From DATCMU01 sp036563245 (lineage in GTDB: Bacteria; Pseudomonadota; Alphaproteobacteria; Rhizobiales; Devosiaceae): 52,319 nt of DNA. The translations under genes were made by a program, and so were the position numbers. The stretch covers positions 1 through 52,319 of the forward strand of contig DATCMU010000023.1 of the NCBI GenBank assembly GCA_036563245.1. Reading direction: 5' to 3'. Of the stretch, positions 41,961 through 51,096 are shown in pieces (position 1 is the first letter of the stretch; the number at the start of each line of letters is the position of its first letter). The notes beneath the pieces are model-generated. The model did not search any database and had not been told where the DNA came from. It saw nothing but the letters and a program-made list of their open reading frames with translations.

Positions 41961-43560
41961 CAGGACCCACGCTCTTATTGGCTGGCGGCGAGCGCGCCTC
42001 GCCGCTGGCCTTGCGGTGGCCGGGGCCATAGCCCTGCTCATCGTTGCACTGCTTGCCGCCATGGCCATGAGCGCGGGCCGGGGTGGTTCCGGAGCGGCAA
42101 CGCCGGCCATCGCGCATCTCCTGCGCATGAGCGCGATTCAGGCCGGCCTGTCCACGATCCTTTCGATTCTGGCCGGCATGGCCATCGCCTGGGCGCTGGA
42201 CCGGCTTGCCTTTCCGGGTCGCGGCTTGCTCGTTGCCCTGTTCGCCGCCGCGCTTGTGCTGCCCTCGGTCGTTGTTGCAGCGGGCCTGCTGTCGGTCTGG
42301 GGCCGCAACGGGTGGATCAACCACATGCTCGAACCGCTGACCGGACTGTCGCTCGGCAGTTCCGCCTATGGTCTTGGCGGCATCCTCGCCGCCCATGTGC
42401 TGCTCAACGGCGCCTTCGCCGCGCGCGTGCTGCTGGCTCGCCTCGAGGCCCTCCCCGCCAACCGTCTCAAGCTCGGCCAGAGCCTTGGCCTGGATGCCCT
42501 CACCCGTTTTGTCGTGCTTGACTGGCCTGTCATCCGCTCAAGCCTTCCCGGCCTTGCGGCAACCATCTTCCTGCTGTGCTTCACCAGCTTCGCCATTGTC
42601 CTGGTGTTGGGCGGCGGTCCGGCCAACCAGACTTTCGAGGTTGCCATCTACAGCGCGGTTCGGCTCGACTTCGACCTGGGCGCGGCGGTCAGGCTCGCCG
42701 TGATACAACTCGTCGTCTGCAGCGCCATCATCCTGCCCGCCTCGACCCTTGCGCCCACCACGGCGCTGGCGGGCGCCACCCGCCCCACGACCTGGCGGGA
42801 CGGTCCGCGCCCGCGCCTGCTGGCCTCAACAGTCATCGTGCTTGGAGGGCTTGGCTACGTCCTGCCGATCGGCGGCGTGGTCGCCGACGGCTTGCGGCCC
42901 AGTCTTGCGGCCTTGCTGACAAGCCCTCAATTTCGCTCGGCGGCCATCACCAGCCTTGCCGTCGGGGCCGGCTCTGCGCTCCTCACGCTCGCACTCGCCC
43001 TGACGCTTGCAACCGCGCGCGCCGCATCGCGCAACAGAACGCAGCGGATTGCCCTTGGCCTGCCGGCCTTCGCCTATCTCGCGGTTCCGGCGGTGGTGCT
43101 CTCGCTCGGGTTTTTCCTGGTGGTACGCGCCATGGGTCTTCCCTCAGGCACGCTTGCCCCGGTTGTGCTGATCCTCGCCAATGCGCTGATGAGCCTGCCC
43201 TTCGCCATGTCCACGCTCGCCCCGCCCATCGAGGCGATCAACAATCGCTACACAAGGCTCAGCCGCGCTCTCGGCCTCACCGCCACGCAACATTTCACCC
43301 TGGTGGAATGGCCACTGATCGGGCGCGAGACCGGGATCGTCCTTGCGCTCGGGTTCTGCTTTTCGCTGGGCGATCTCGGCGTCATATCGCTGTTCGGCAC
43401 AGAACACTTCTCCACCTTGCCCTGGTTGATGCTGCGCGCGCTGGGCGCCTATCGCTCCGACGATGCCGCCGGGGTGGGCCTGGTCCTGCTGATTATCAGC
43501 CTGTCCGTCTTCCTTATGGTGCCCTACCTGTTCGATCGAGGCCGCCATGCTCGCACTTGA
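41950..43560 (+). CDS. thiP: Thiamine ABC transporter permease
   Basis: 536 residues with about twelve hydrophobic segments in two homologous halves. Each half has an EAA loop contacting the ATPase (KLGQSLGLDALTRFVVLDWP and RLSRALGLTATQHFTLVEWP). This duplicated, fused architecture is that of ThiP. TTG 41950 is inside the end of thiB, with GGAGG upstream. The stop overlaps thiQ by 14 bp. Confidence 0.93.
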   Translation: MASNRTHALIGWRRARLAAGLAVAGAIALLIVALLAAMAMSAGRGGSGAATPAIAHLLRMSAIQAGLSTILSILAGMAIAWALDRLAFPGRGLLVALFAAALVLPSVVVAAGLLSVWGRNGWINHMLEPLTGLSLGSSAYGLGGILAAHVLLNGAFAARVLLARLEALPANRLKLGQSLGLDALTRFVVLDWPVIRSSLPGLAATIFLLCFTSFAIVLVLGGGPANQTFEVAIYSAVRLDFDLGAAVRLAVIQLVVCSAIILPASTLAPTTALAGATRPTTWRDGPRPRLLASTVIVLGGLGYVLPIGGVVADGLRPSLAALLTSPQFRSAAITSLAVGAGSALLTLALALTLATARAASRNRTQRIALGLPAFAYLAVPAVVLSLGFFLVVRAMGLPSGTLAPVVLILANALMSLPFAMSTLAPPIEAINNRYTRLSRALGLTATQHFTLVEWPLIGRETGIVLALGFCFSLGDLGVISLFGTEHFSTLPWLMLRALGAYRSDDAAGVGLVLLIISLSVFLMVPYLFDRGRHART

Positions 43561-44185
43561 CGCTGTCAGTTTCGCCTGGCCCGGCTGGCCGGACCGCTAC
43601 GTGTTCGAACTCGTCGTCGAGGCAGGCGAGATCGTTGCCGTCACCGGACCAAGCGGATCGGGCAAGTCCACCCTGCTCGATCTGGTCGCCGGGTTCCTGC
43701 GACCGTTATCGGGCAGCGTGCGACTGGACGGCGAAAGCCTCGACGATCTGCCGCCCGAACGCCGTCCCGTCTCGATCCTGTTCCAGGGCGACAACCTCTT
43801 CGACCACCTGACGGCCGCCAGAAATGTCGCGCTCGGCCTGCCCCGCGACCTTCCACGCCAGGCCCGCGCCCGCACGATCGCTTCCGCGCTGGACGAAGTG
43901 GGGTTGTCCGGCCTCGGCGATCGCCCGTCCGCACGGCTCTCGGGTGGACAGAAACAGCGCGTGGCGCTCGCCCGTACACTCGCGCGCAACAAGCCTGTTC
44001 TCTTGCTCGATGAACCGTTTTCCGCGCTCGACCGCGATACGGCGGGGCAGATGCGCGACCTCGTTGCCCGTCTCACACGGGCCAACAGGTGGCACACGAT
44101 CCTGGTCACCCATCAGCAGGATGACGTCGACGCGCTGGCTGACCGAAGGTTCGCCCTGCACCATGGCACCCTTCACGCCGGCTGA
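43547..44185 (+). CDS. thiQ: Thiamine ABC transporter ATP-binding protein
   Basis: 212 residues of ABC ATPase. Walker A is GPSGSGKSTLLDLVAGFLRP, Q-loop FQGDN, signature LSGGQKQRVALARTL, Walker B VLLLDEPFSALDRD, and the switch His TLVTHQ-like segment (ILVTHQQDDVDALAD). The short length is usual for ThiQ. It is the last gene of thiBPQ and is coupled to thiP by overlap. Confidence 0.93.
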   Translation: MLALDAVSFAWPGWPDRYVFELVVEAGEIVAVTGPSGSGKSTLLDLVAGFLRPLSGSVRLDGESLDDLPPERRPVSILFQGDNLFDHLTAARNVALGLPRDLPRQARARTIASALDEVGLSGLGDRPSARLSGGQKQRVALARTLARNKPVLLLDEPFSALDRDTAGQMRDLVARLTRANRWHTILVTHQQDDVDALADRRFALHHGTLHAG

Positions 44186-44202
44186 CCGGCACGTCGGCCT
44201 CG

Positions 44203-46548
44203 CTACTGCGCCTGGGTGCCTTCGCCCCACGCCTTAAACACATCGTTGAACAGTGCCGTGGCGGCATCGTTCTTTTCAAGCGTGATGATCGCCCGCCGTC
44301 CCGTGCCATAGATCAGGGCAAGATCGATCCATTTGCGCGAAGTCAGAAGGTCGATATTGGTCTTCACATCCTCTGGCGAAGCGCTCAGGGCAAACAGGAA
44401 CGAATTGCCCACCACCCTCGCCGACGCGCCGACCAGAGGCGTTCCCTGCACCAGTTCCTCGTTCTTGAGCAGCACGCCGGGAAGGCTGGCGATCGACCCG
44501 CCAACGAAACTCTCATTGACCTTGAAGTTGATCTCCATGAGATGGCTCGCCGGCAGGCTGGCATCGGCGTTCTTGCGAATGGTGAGTTCGACCACGAGGT
44601 TACGCGCGGGAATGGCCGCCTTCGCCTGAAGCGTGGGCTGACCGCGCTCATCGGTTCCCCGCGACCAGTCCACGGTTCCCGAGAAGGGTACGGCCCCCGT
44701 CGTGCCGGCCGCCTGCGCCTCGAGCAGCAGCGACTGTCCGGACGATGCGCTGGCAGCGGCGGGAGAAGCCTGCTCCGTGGTTGTCGGGGCGGAAGTGGAG
44801 AGCCTCTCCTCGCTCTTCTGGTCGTTGGCGTTTGCCGCGGCCGCCGGCGTCTGGTTGTCCGCCGTGTTCGGCGTGAGCCGTTCGGCATCCTTGCCCGCGT
44901 CGGCCGGCGGCGTCACGTTGCGCGGCGTGGAGCCGGCGGTATTGTCGTTGGCAGTACTACCCTGGGGTTCGACCTGGATGGGTGCGGCAGCGGGCGTCCC
45001 GGCCGATGTGTTGACCGGCGCCGAATTCGAGGCGGACTGCTGGGACGAAGGCGTCCCCGCCGCGCGTTCGCTGGTCTGGGTTGTGGACGATTGGCCGAAC
45101 ATGCCGCCAAGGTCGACATAGCCCTCGCGCCAGGCCCAGAACCCTGCACCACCGGCAGCGAGTAACAGGACGAGGAAGACAGCAAGGAAGATCGTCAGGG
45201 CGTTGATACCGCCCCTTTCGTCTTCGATCTCGCTGCTGGCAAAACGCGAGTCGGGGCCCACGAACCGATCGAATGCGGGTTCGGGCCTGCGGCGGGCGGT
45301 AGCGCCGCGCGTCGAGGCGACCGCCGGCCGCGTCACCGGCTCTATTTCGAATTCTTCCTCATAGGACGTCTCGCCGCGCGCCTCCCGGTCCAGCGCTGCG
45401 ATGGCGCGGTCGATCGCTGCCTGCGGATCCGCATTGCGCCCGCGGGCCGGCTCGACGGCAACGTCGCGCACACTCGACGCCGCCTGCCCATAGGCATTGC
45501 CGAGATCGTCGGCGACGGAAATATCGTCCTGTTCGAGGTCGTATTCAGCTTCAGGTTCCGGCGCGGGGCGCGGTGGGGCCCTGCGGGCCGGCGTCGGCGC
45601 CTTGCCATTCGCGCGCGCCGGCGTGCCTTCGGTCGCCGGCCTTTGGGCCGGTTCCGCCCTTGGGGCGGGCCTGGCCGGACCGGCATGTCCGTTGGACATC
45701 GGTTTGGGGTCTGCCACCTTGGCCCCTGGCGGATTCTCCCGCGCAGCCGGACCATTGGCCGGCGAGGAATTTTGCCGGGCCTGCACGGCGGTGGCCGCGG
45801 CACCCGCAGATCGCGGGGTCACGTGCCGCGCATTGCCCCGACTGGCAGGCGCCGCTGGCGGCGGCGGCGCAACCACCGCTGTCTTGCTGCCGCGACTGCT
45901 GCCGGTCGCTGCCTGCGCCTTCGCGATGATGTCTTCTATGGTGCTCTTTCGGGCCGGAGTGCTTTTTTCGGCTGCAGCACTCCTTTGCGCGGTCGCTGCG
46001 CGCTGTGGGGTCGTTGAGCGTTGAGGGGGCGCCCGATCGCGTGCCGCGCGGGGCGGCGGCATGGGCTCAGGTTCCGGCTCGGGTTCAGGTTCCGGCTCGT
46101 ATTCGGGCTCGTCTTCCGCCTCGGCCTGGTAGGCCTCTTCGAATACGTCCTCGACCGGGTCGGGTTCGTCGGCCGCAACCTCGAAATCATCTTCTTCGGC
46201 AGGGAGGTCTTCGTCTTCTTCCTCGAGCGCGGGCAGTTGGACGAAAGCGGGTTCCTGGCGTGCACGCGCAGGCGGCGGGGCCTGACGGACGGGCCGCGCC
46301 GGCTCGTCATCGAATCGTTTCAGGCCCCCGAGCAGCATCTCGGTCGCTTCCTGCTCCACCTGCCGGATGCAATCCTCGAGCTGGAGCTGGTGCTGGGTGA
46401 TCTCGCGTGCGGGCAGCGGGGGATTGATCGCGCGCAACTGGCTGACCAGCGCGGCGCGAGCCTTTTCATATACATCGCGCCGGGCAGCGCCGTTGTTTTC
46501 TGGCAGAACGGCTACCGCCCTGCGTAACAATTCCCGGTAATCTGCCAT
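44203..46548 (-). CDS. Large disordered single-pass membrane protein
   Basis: About 781 residues from ATG 46548. Residues 1-85 are helical (MADYRELLRRAVAVLPENN, REITQHQLQLEDCIRQVEQE). Residues ~85-420 are low complexity: acidic Glu/Asp/Pro runs, then Ala/Pro/Arg-rich. A membrane helix follows (NALTIFLAVFLVLLLAAGG), then a Ser/Thr/Ala linker, then a ~150-residue folded C-terminal domain (VPFSGTVDWSRGTDERGQP, FKVNESFVGGSIASLPGVLL). The topology suggests a cytoplasmic N-terminus and periplasmic C-terminus. The layout is seen in Hyphomicrobiales, but I know no function; it is convergent with thiQ. Confidence 0.75.
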   Translation of the reverse strand: MADYRELLRRAVAVLPENNGAARRDVYEKARAALVSQLRAINPPLPAREITQHQLQLEDCIRQVEQEATEMLLGGLKRFDDEPARPVRQAPPPARARQEPAFVQLPALEEEDEDLPAEEDDFEVAADEPDPVEDVFEEAYQAEAEDEPEYEPEPEPEPEPEPMPPPRAARDRAPPQRSTTPQRAATAQRSAAAEKSTPARKSTIEDIIAKAQAATGSSRGSKTAVVAPPPPAAPASRGNARHVTPRSAGAAATAVQARQNSSPANGPAARENPPGAKVADPKPMSNGHAGPARPAPRAEPAQRPATEGTPARANGKAPTPARRAPPRPAPEPEAEYDLEQDDISVADDLGNAYGQAASSVRDVAVEPARGRNADPQAAIDRAIAALDREARGETSYEEEFEIEPVTRPAVASTRGATARRRPEPAFDRFVGPDSRFASSEIEDERGGINALTIFLAVFLVLLLAAGGAGFWAWREGYVDLGGMFGQSSTTQTSERAAGTPSSQQSASNSAPVNTSAGTPAAAPIQVEPQGSTANDNTAGSTPRNVTPPADAGKDAERLTPNTADNQTPAAAANANDQKSEERLSTSAPTTTEQASPAAASASSGQSLLLEAQAAGTTGAVPFSGTVDWSRGTDERGQPTLQAKAAIPARNLVVELTIRKNADASLPASHLMEINFKVNESFVGGSIASLPGVLLKNEELVQGTPLVGASARVVGNSFLFALSASPEDVKTNIDLLTSRKWIDLALIYGTGRRAIITLEKNDAATALFNDVFKAWGEGTQAQ

Positions 46549-46595
46549 AACGTGTTTGCTACTCGCTCTCCCGCGCAACGTTCTATCAAAAAATA

Positions 46596-47885
46596 TCAGT
46601 CTTGGAACGGGTCATGCACCAAAATGGTATCCAGCCGTTCAGGACTCGTTGACAATAACGCCACCGGCGCGCCGATGAGTTCCTCGACATATCTTACGTA
46701 TTTGACCGCCTGTGCAGGCAGGTCGGCCCAACTCCGGGCGCCCGCCGTTGTCTCCTGCCAGCCCTCCAGGGTCTCGTAGACCGGCTTCACCCGGGCTTGC
46801 GACCCCATCGAGGCGGGCAGGTAGTCAATGCGTTCGCCATCCAGCTCATAAGCCACGCAGACTTTGATTTCCTTAAGGCCGTCCAGAACATCGAGCTTGG
46901 TCAACGCAACGCCGTTGATGCCGGAGGTCTTCACCGTCTGGCGCACGATGACGGCGTCGAACCACCCGCATCGCCGCTTGCGGCCGGTCACGGTGCCGAA
47001 CTCGCGCCCGTGTTCACCCAGGAATTGACCGACTTCGTTATCCTGTTCGGACGGAAACGGCCCCTCGCCGACACGGGTCGTATAGGCCTTGGTGATACCC
47101 AGTACGTAGTCGATTGCCCCCGGTCCCATGCCCGAGCCCGCGGCGGCCTGCCCCGCGACCGTGTTCGAGGACGTAACGAACGGATAGGTGCCATGGTCGT
47201 TGTCAAGCAATGCGCCTTGCGCGCCCTCAAACAGGATCCGCGCCCCGGTGCGCCGTTTTTCGTCCAGCAGCCGCCAGCTCTGCGTCATGTAGGGCAGGAT
47301 GCTCCCGGCGATCGATGTCAGTTCCTCGTGAATGGTCGCCGGATCGATCTCGGGCAGCCCCATCCCGCGCCGCAATGCATTGTGGTGACCGAGCAGGCGT
47401 TCGATCTTGGCCATGAGCGTGTCGGGTTCGGCCAGGTCGGTTAGCCTGATGGCGCGGCGGCCCACCTTGTCCTCATATGCCGGCCCGATGCCGCGTTTTG
47501 TGGTGCCGATGCGAAGGCCTGTGGTCGAGCCTTCGCGGATTGCATCCAGTTCACGATGTACGGAAAGAATGAGCGGAGCGTTATCCGCGATTCGCAGCAC
47601 GTCCGGCGTCACGTTCACGCCCTGCGCCGCGAGCTTTTCGATCTCGGCGGCGAAGTGGTGCGGATCCACGACCACGCCATTGCCTATGACACTGAGCTTG
47701 CCGCGCACCACGCCCGAGGGCAAAAGGCTCAGCTTGTAGCTCACCCCGTCGATCACCAGCGTATGCCCGGCATTGTGCCCGCCCTGGTAGCGCACGACCA
47801 CATCGGCGCGCTCCGAAAGCCAGTCGACAATCTTGCCCTTGCCCTCGTCGCCCCACTGCGAGCCCACCACCACGACATTCGCCAT
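46596..47885 (-). CDS. purA: Adenylosuccinate synthetase PurA
   Basis: 429 residues. It joins IMP and aspartate with GTP, the first step from IMP to AMP. The N-terminal QWGDEGKGKIVDWLSERAD is the GTP-binding signature, and RYQGGHNAGHT the IMP-binding block. Further conserved regions are GTTKRGIGPAYEDKVGRRAI, LFEGAQGALLDNDHGTYPFV and TGRKRRCGWFDAV. Length and order are standard. Confidence 0.97.
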   Translation of the reverse strand: MANVVVVGSQWGDEGKGKIVDWLSERADVVVRYQGGHNAGHTLVIDGVSYKLSLLPSGVVRGKLSVIGNGVVVDPHHFAAEIEKLAAQGVNVTPDVLRIADNAPLILSVHRELDAIREGSTTGLRIGTTKRGIGPAYEDKVGRRAIRLTDLAEPDTLMAKIERLLGHHNALRRGMGLPEIDPATIHEELTSIAGSILPYMTQSWRLLDEKRRTGARILFEGAQGALLDNDHGTYPFVTSSNTVAGQAAAGSGMGPGAIDYVLGITKAYTTRVGEGPFPSEQDNEVGQFLGEHGREFGTVTGRKRRCGWFDAVIVRQTVKTSGINGVALTKLDVLDGLKEIKVCVAYELDGERIDYLPASMGSQARVKPVYETLEGWQETTAGARSWADLPAQAVKYVRYVEELIGAPVALLSTSPERLDTILVHDPFQD

Positions 47886-48027
47886 TGATCATTTTCCCCA
47901 AACCGGAACCCGGCGCCGGCCCGCCCGGGCCGTGCCTTCGCAATTCGCGCGCGCGGCCACCGTCTTTGCGATTTGTCGCGCCGCGAATTGCTGATAAGTC
48001 CTTGAGCACAGCACGACAAGAGCCGCC

Positions 48028-48990
48028 ATGCCAAAGACGCCCCCCGCAACTGCAATTTCAAGAGGCTTCTGGTCCGGACTGCTTGCCCGGCCATATCTCA
48101 TCCTCACTCTCACGCCATTATTTTGGGGCGGAAATTGGGTCGCCGGCAAACTGGCGGTGGGACATATTGAACCAATCGTGCTGCTGACTGCACGATTCGC
48201 CGGCGCGGTGCTCGCCGTCCTGCCCTTCGCACTGCCGCATTTGCGGCGCGACTGGCCCCTGATCCGGCAAAACCTGCCGCTATTGCTGGGGCTTGGCGCG
48301 GTCGGTTTCGCCGCTTTCAATGCGCTCATGTACGAGGGCGCGCACTATACCAGCGCGCTCAACGGCGCCATCGAACAGGCCGCGATCCCGATGCTGGTGC
48401 TGATCGGCAGCTTCATCTTCTTCCGGATACGGGCCCACTGGCTGCAGCTGCTGGGCGTGCTGCTGACCATTGTCGGAGTGGCGCTCACCGCGGCCAATGG
48501 CGATTTGCCGGGTCTTCTTGCGCTCACCATCAACTCCGGCGACGCGTTGGTAATGCTCGCCTGCGTGATCTATGCGGGCTATTCCCTCGCCCTCAGATAC
48601 CGGCCGGCGATCCACTGGATGTCGTTTCTGGCGGTCACGCTGGCAGGCGCGTTATTGTTCTCCCTACTCTTCCAGGCAACGATCGGCGGCGGTCTCGGAC
48701 GCCTCGCGGCCCTTGGCACTACAAGCGCAGAGGGTTGGGCGATCATCGTCTATGTGGCGCTCTTCCCCTCCATCATCGCACAGCTCTTTTACGCGCGGGG
48801 CGTCGAACTGATCGGGGCCAACCGGGCGAGCCTGTTCATCAATCTCATCCCCGTCTTCGGCACGATCCTGTCCGTGCTCATCATTGGCGAGCGGATGCAG
48901 ACCTACCACCTTGTCGCTGGCGCCCTTGTGGTCGCGGGGATATTCCTCGCCGAGTATTCAGTCAGGCAAGTCTCCGGGGAGCAGCGATGA
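48028..48990 (+). CDS. EamA-family (DMT) transporter
   Basis: 320 residues with about ten membrane helices in two EamA repeats. The first contains LTLTPLFWGGNWVAGKLAVG and the second ALVMLACVIYAGYSLALRYR, with NRASLFINLIPVFGTILSVL near the end. Members export metabolites such as amino acids; the substrate here is unknown. Its stop overlaps the slyX start by 4 bp. ATG 48028 is assumed; its first ~25 residues are cytoplasmic. Confidence 0.85.
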   Translation: MPKTPPATAISRGFWSGLLARPYLILTLTPLFWGGNWVAGKLAVGHIEPIVLLTARFAGAVLAVLPFALPHLRRDWPLIRQNLPLLLGLGAVGFAAFNALMYEGAHYTSALNGAIEQAAIPMLVLIGSFIFFRIRAHWLQLLGVLLTIVGVALTAANGDLPGLLALTINSGDALVMLACVIYAGYSLALRYRPAIHWMSFLAVTLAGALLFSLLFQATIGGGLGRLAALGTTSAEGWAIIVYVALFPSIIAQLFYARGVELIGANRASLFINLIPVFGTILSVLIIGERMQTYHLVAGALVVAGIFLAEYSVRQVSGEQR

Positions 48991-49208
48991 CGACCGATTC
49001 GGAATTGATCGACCGTATCCGCGTTCTTGAAGAGCGCTCGACTTTCCAGGAACGGGCCATCGAGGACCTGGGGTCTACGATCACCGACCAGTGGAAGGAG
49101 ATCGAAAGGCTCAAGCGCGCGCTCGCCTTGTTGACCGATCAGTTGCGCGAGGTCGAGGACAGCCTCGACCAGGCCGGAATACCCGACCGGCCTCCCCCGC
49201 ATTATTAG
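48987..49208 (+). CDS. slyX: SlyX-family protein
   Basis: 73 residues, a short coiled coil followed by the family's proline-histidine end. LIDRIRVLEERSTFQERAIE, LTDQLREVEDSLDQAG and DRPPPHY match SlyX throughout. The cellular role is not firmly known. It overlaps the EamA gene by 4 bp (ATGA). Confidence 0.9.
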   Translation: MTTDSELIDRIRVLEERSTFQERAIEDLGSTITDQWKEIERLKRALALLTDQLREVEDSLDQAGIPDRPPPHY

Positions 49209-49212
49209 AGCT

Positions 49213-49310
49213 TGTTCAGGAATAGTGGGTACCGGTTTTCCGACTCGAACATGCGACCATTCAAGGGCCTGGACCATGCGCCTTGATTCCATCAAAAGGT
49301 GACATGGTCT
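49213..49310. repeat. 98-bp dispersed repeat, copy 2
   Basis: The gapless partner of 34075-34172 (85% identical). It begins 5 bp after the slyX stop, between slyX and the convergent serA. Confidence 0.8.
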
Positions 49311-49389
49311 GGCGCGGAGCGCCCGGAAGAAGCGAAAAGGGGCCAGCGGTCACCCGCCGGCCCCTTGAATCTCCCGAACCCCGTCGGGT

Positions 49390-50973
49390 TCAGAACTTGA
49401 GTGCCTTCGCCTGCTTGACCCCTTCGAGCGCCGCGATCTGCGAAAGCTCCTTTTCGGTCAGTTCGCTGTCGATATTGATCAGCGCGATGGCGTCGCCACC
49501 CTCGCTGATGCGCCCAAGGTTGAAATTGGCGATATTGACATTGAGCACACCAAGCAGCGTCCCGAGGCGGCCGATGAAGCCGGGCTTGTCCTCGTTGGTA
49601 ATGTAGAGCATGTGCGGGGAAAGTTCCGCTTCCATGTTGATGCCCTTCACCTGGATGAAGCGCGGCTTGGCATCGGCGAACACGGTTCCCGCCACCCCGC
49701 GCTCCTGACGCTCGGTAAGCACGGTGAGGCGGATATAATTCTCGTAGGCGCCCTGCTGCTCGCGATTGACCGTCTCCACGGTGATGCCGCGCTCCTTGGC
49801 CAGAACTGGCGCGGACACCATGTTCACGTCCTGCAACAGGGGCTTGAGAACGCCCGTCAGCGCCGCGGCAGTCATCGGACGGGTGTTGAGGTCGGCCACC
49901 TCGCCCTCGTACTCGATGCGTATCCCCTTGATCGAGGTCTCGGTCAGTTGTCCCGCGAAGGAGCCCAGCATTTCCGCAAGCCTGACGAACGGGGTAAGCT
50001 TGGGCGCCTCTTCCGCCGAAATCGAGGGGAAGTTGAGGGCATTGGTGATGGCGCCCGTCATCAGGTAGGCGGACATCTGTTCGGCCACCTGCAGCGCCAC
50101 GTTCTCCTGCGCCTCGGTGGTCGAGGCACCAAGGTGCGGCGTGCAGATCACGTTCGGCAGTTCGAACAGCGGGTTGTCCTTGGCCGGTTCGACCGCGAAC
50201 ACATCGAGCGCCGCCCCGGCAACCTTGCCCGATTCAAGCGCCGCCTTGAGCGCGACCTCGTCAACCAGCCCGCCACGCGCGCAATTGATGATGCGCACGC
50301 CGTTCTTGGCCTTGGCCAGCGCATCGGCGGAGATGATGTTGCGCGTGGCGTCGGTGAGCGGGGTGTGGAGCGTAATGAAATCGGCACGCGCCAGGAGTTC
50401 GTCGAGTTCGACCTTGTCCACACCGATGTCGAGCGCGCGCTCCGGCGAAAGGAACGGATCGAACGCAATGACCTTCATGCGAAGGCCCTGCGCCCGGTCG
50501 GCGACGATGGTGCCGATATTGCCGCAGCCGATGATGCCGAGCACCTTGTTGGTCACCTCAACGCCCATGAAGCGGTTCTTTTCCCACTTCGAGGCCTTGG
50601 TGGAGACATCGGCTTCCGGAATCTGGCGCGCCAGCGCCATCATCATGGAAATGGCATGTTCCGCGGTCGTGATCGAATTGCCGAATGGCGTGTTCATCAC
50701 GATGATGCCCTTGGCGGTGGCCGCCGGGATATCGACATTGTCCACGCCGATGCCGGCGCGGCCGATGACCTTGAGATTCTTGGCGGCGGCGATGATCTTG
50801 TCGGTCACCTTGGTCGCGGAACGGATCGCCAGGCCATCATATTGCCCAATGACCTCAAGCAGCTTGTCCTTGTCCTTGCCCAGGTCAGGCAGGTAGTCCA
50901 CTTCGACGCCATTGTCCTTGAAGATCTGAACGGCGGTCTTGGAAAGTTTGTCGGAAACGAGAACCTTGGGCAT
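49390..50973 (-). CDS. serA: D-3-phosphoglycerate dehydrogenase SerA
   Basis: 527 residues from ATG 50973, the long form. It oxidises 3-phosphoglycerate with NAD+, the first step of serine synthesis. LGIIGCGNIGTIVADRAQGL is the NAD-binding glycine motif, ALESGKVAGAALDVFAVEP precedes the active-site region, and CTPHLGASTTEAQENVA contains the catalytic His. The C-terminal intervening domain and ACT domain (YITNEDKPGFIGRLGTLLG) give allosteric control. It lies 123 bp after serC, probably in one transcript. Confidence 0.97.
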   Translation of the reverse strand: MPKVLVSDKLSKTAVQIFKDNGVEVDYLPDLGKDKDKLLEVIGQYDGLAIRSATKVTDKIIAAAKNLKVIGRAGIGVDNVDIPAATAKGIIVMNTPFGNSITTAEHAISMMMALARQIPEADVSTKASKWEKNRFMGVEVTNKVLGIIGCGNIGTIVADRAQGLRMKVIAFDPFLSPERALDIGVDKVELDELLARADFITLHTPLTDATRNIISADALAKAKNGVRIINCARGGLVDEVALKAALESGKVAGAALDVFAVEPAKDNPLFELPNVICTPHLGASTTEAQENVALQVAEQMSAYLMTGAITNALNFPSISAEEAPKLTPFVRLAEMLGSFAGQLTETSIKGIRIEYEGEVADLNTRPMTAAALTGVLKPLLQDVNMVSAPVLAKERGITVETVNREQQGAYENYIRLTVLTERQERGVAGTVFADAKPRFIQVKGINMEAELSPHMLYITNEDKPGFIGRLGTLLGVLNVNIANFNLGRISEGGDAIALINIDSELTEKELSQIAALEGVKQAKALKF

Positions 50974-51096
50974 TCGAGCCTCCAGGGAAGTTGGAAAAAG
51001 GTGTGCGGATGCGCCCGGCAAGGGGCGAATGGCGTGAGCACCAGAACGAACCAGATGGCGTTCGCCCGGGACTTCGGCGCTATTCGCCCGAACCGG

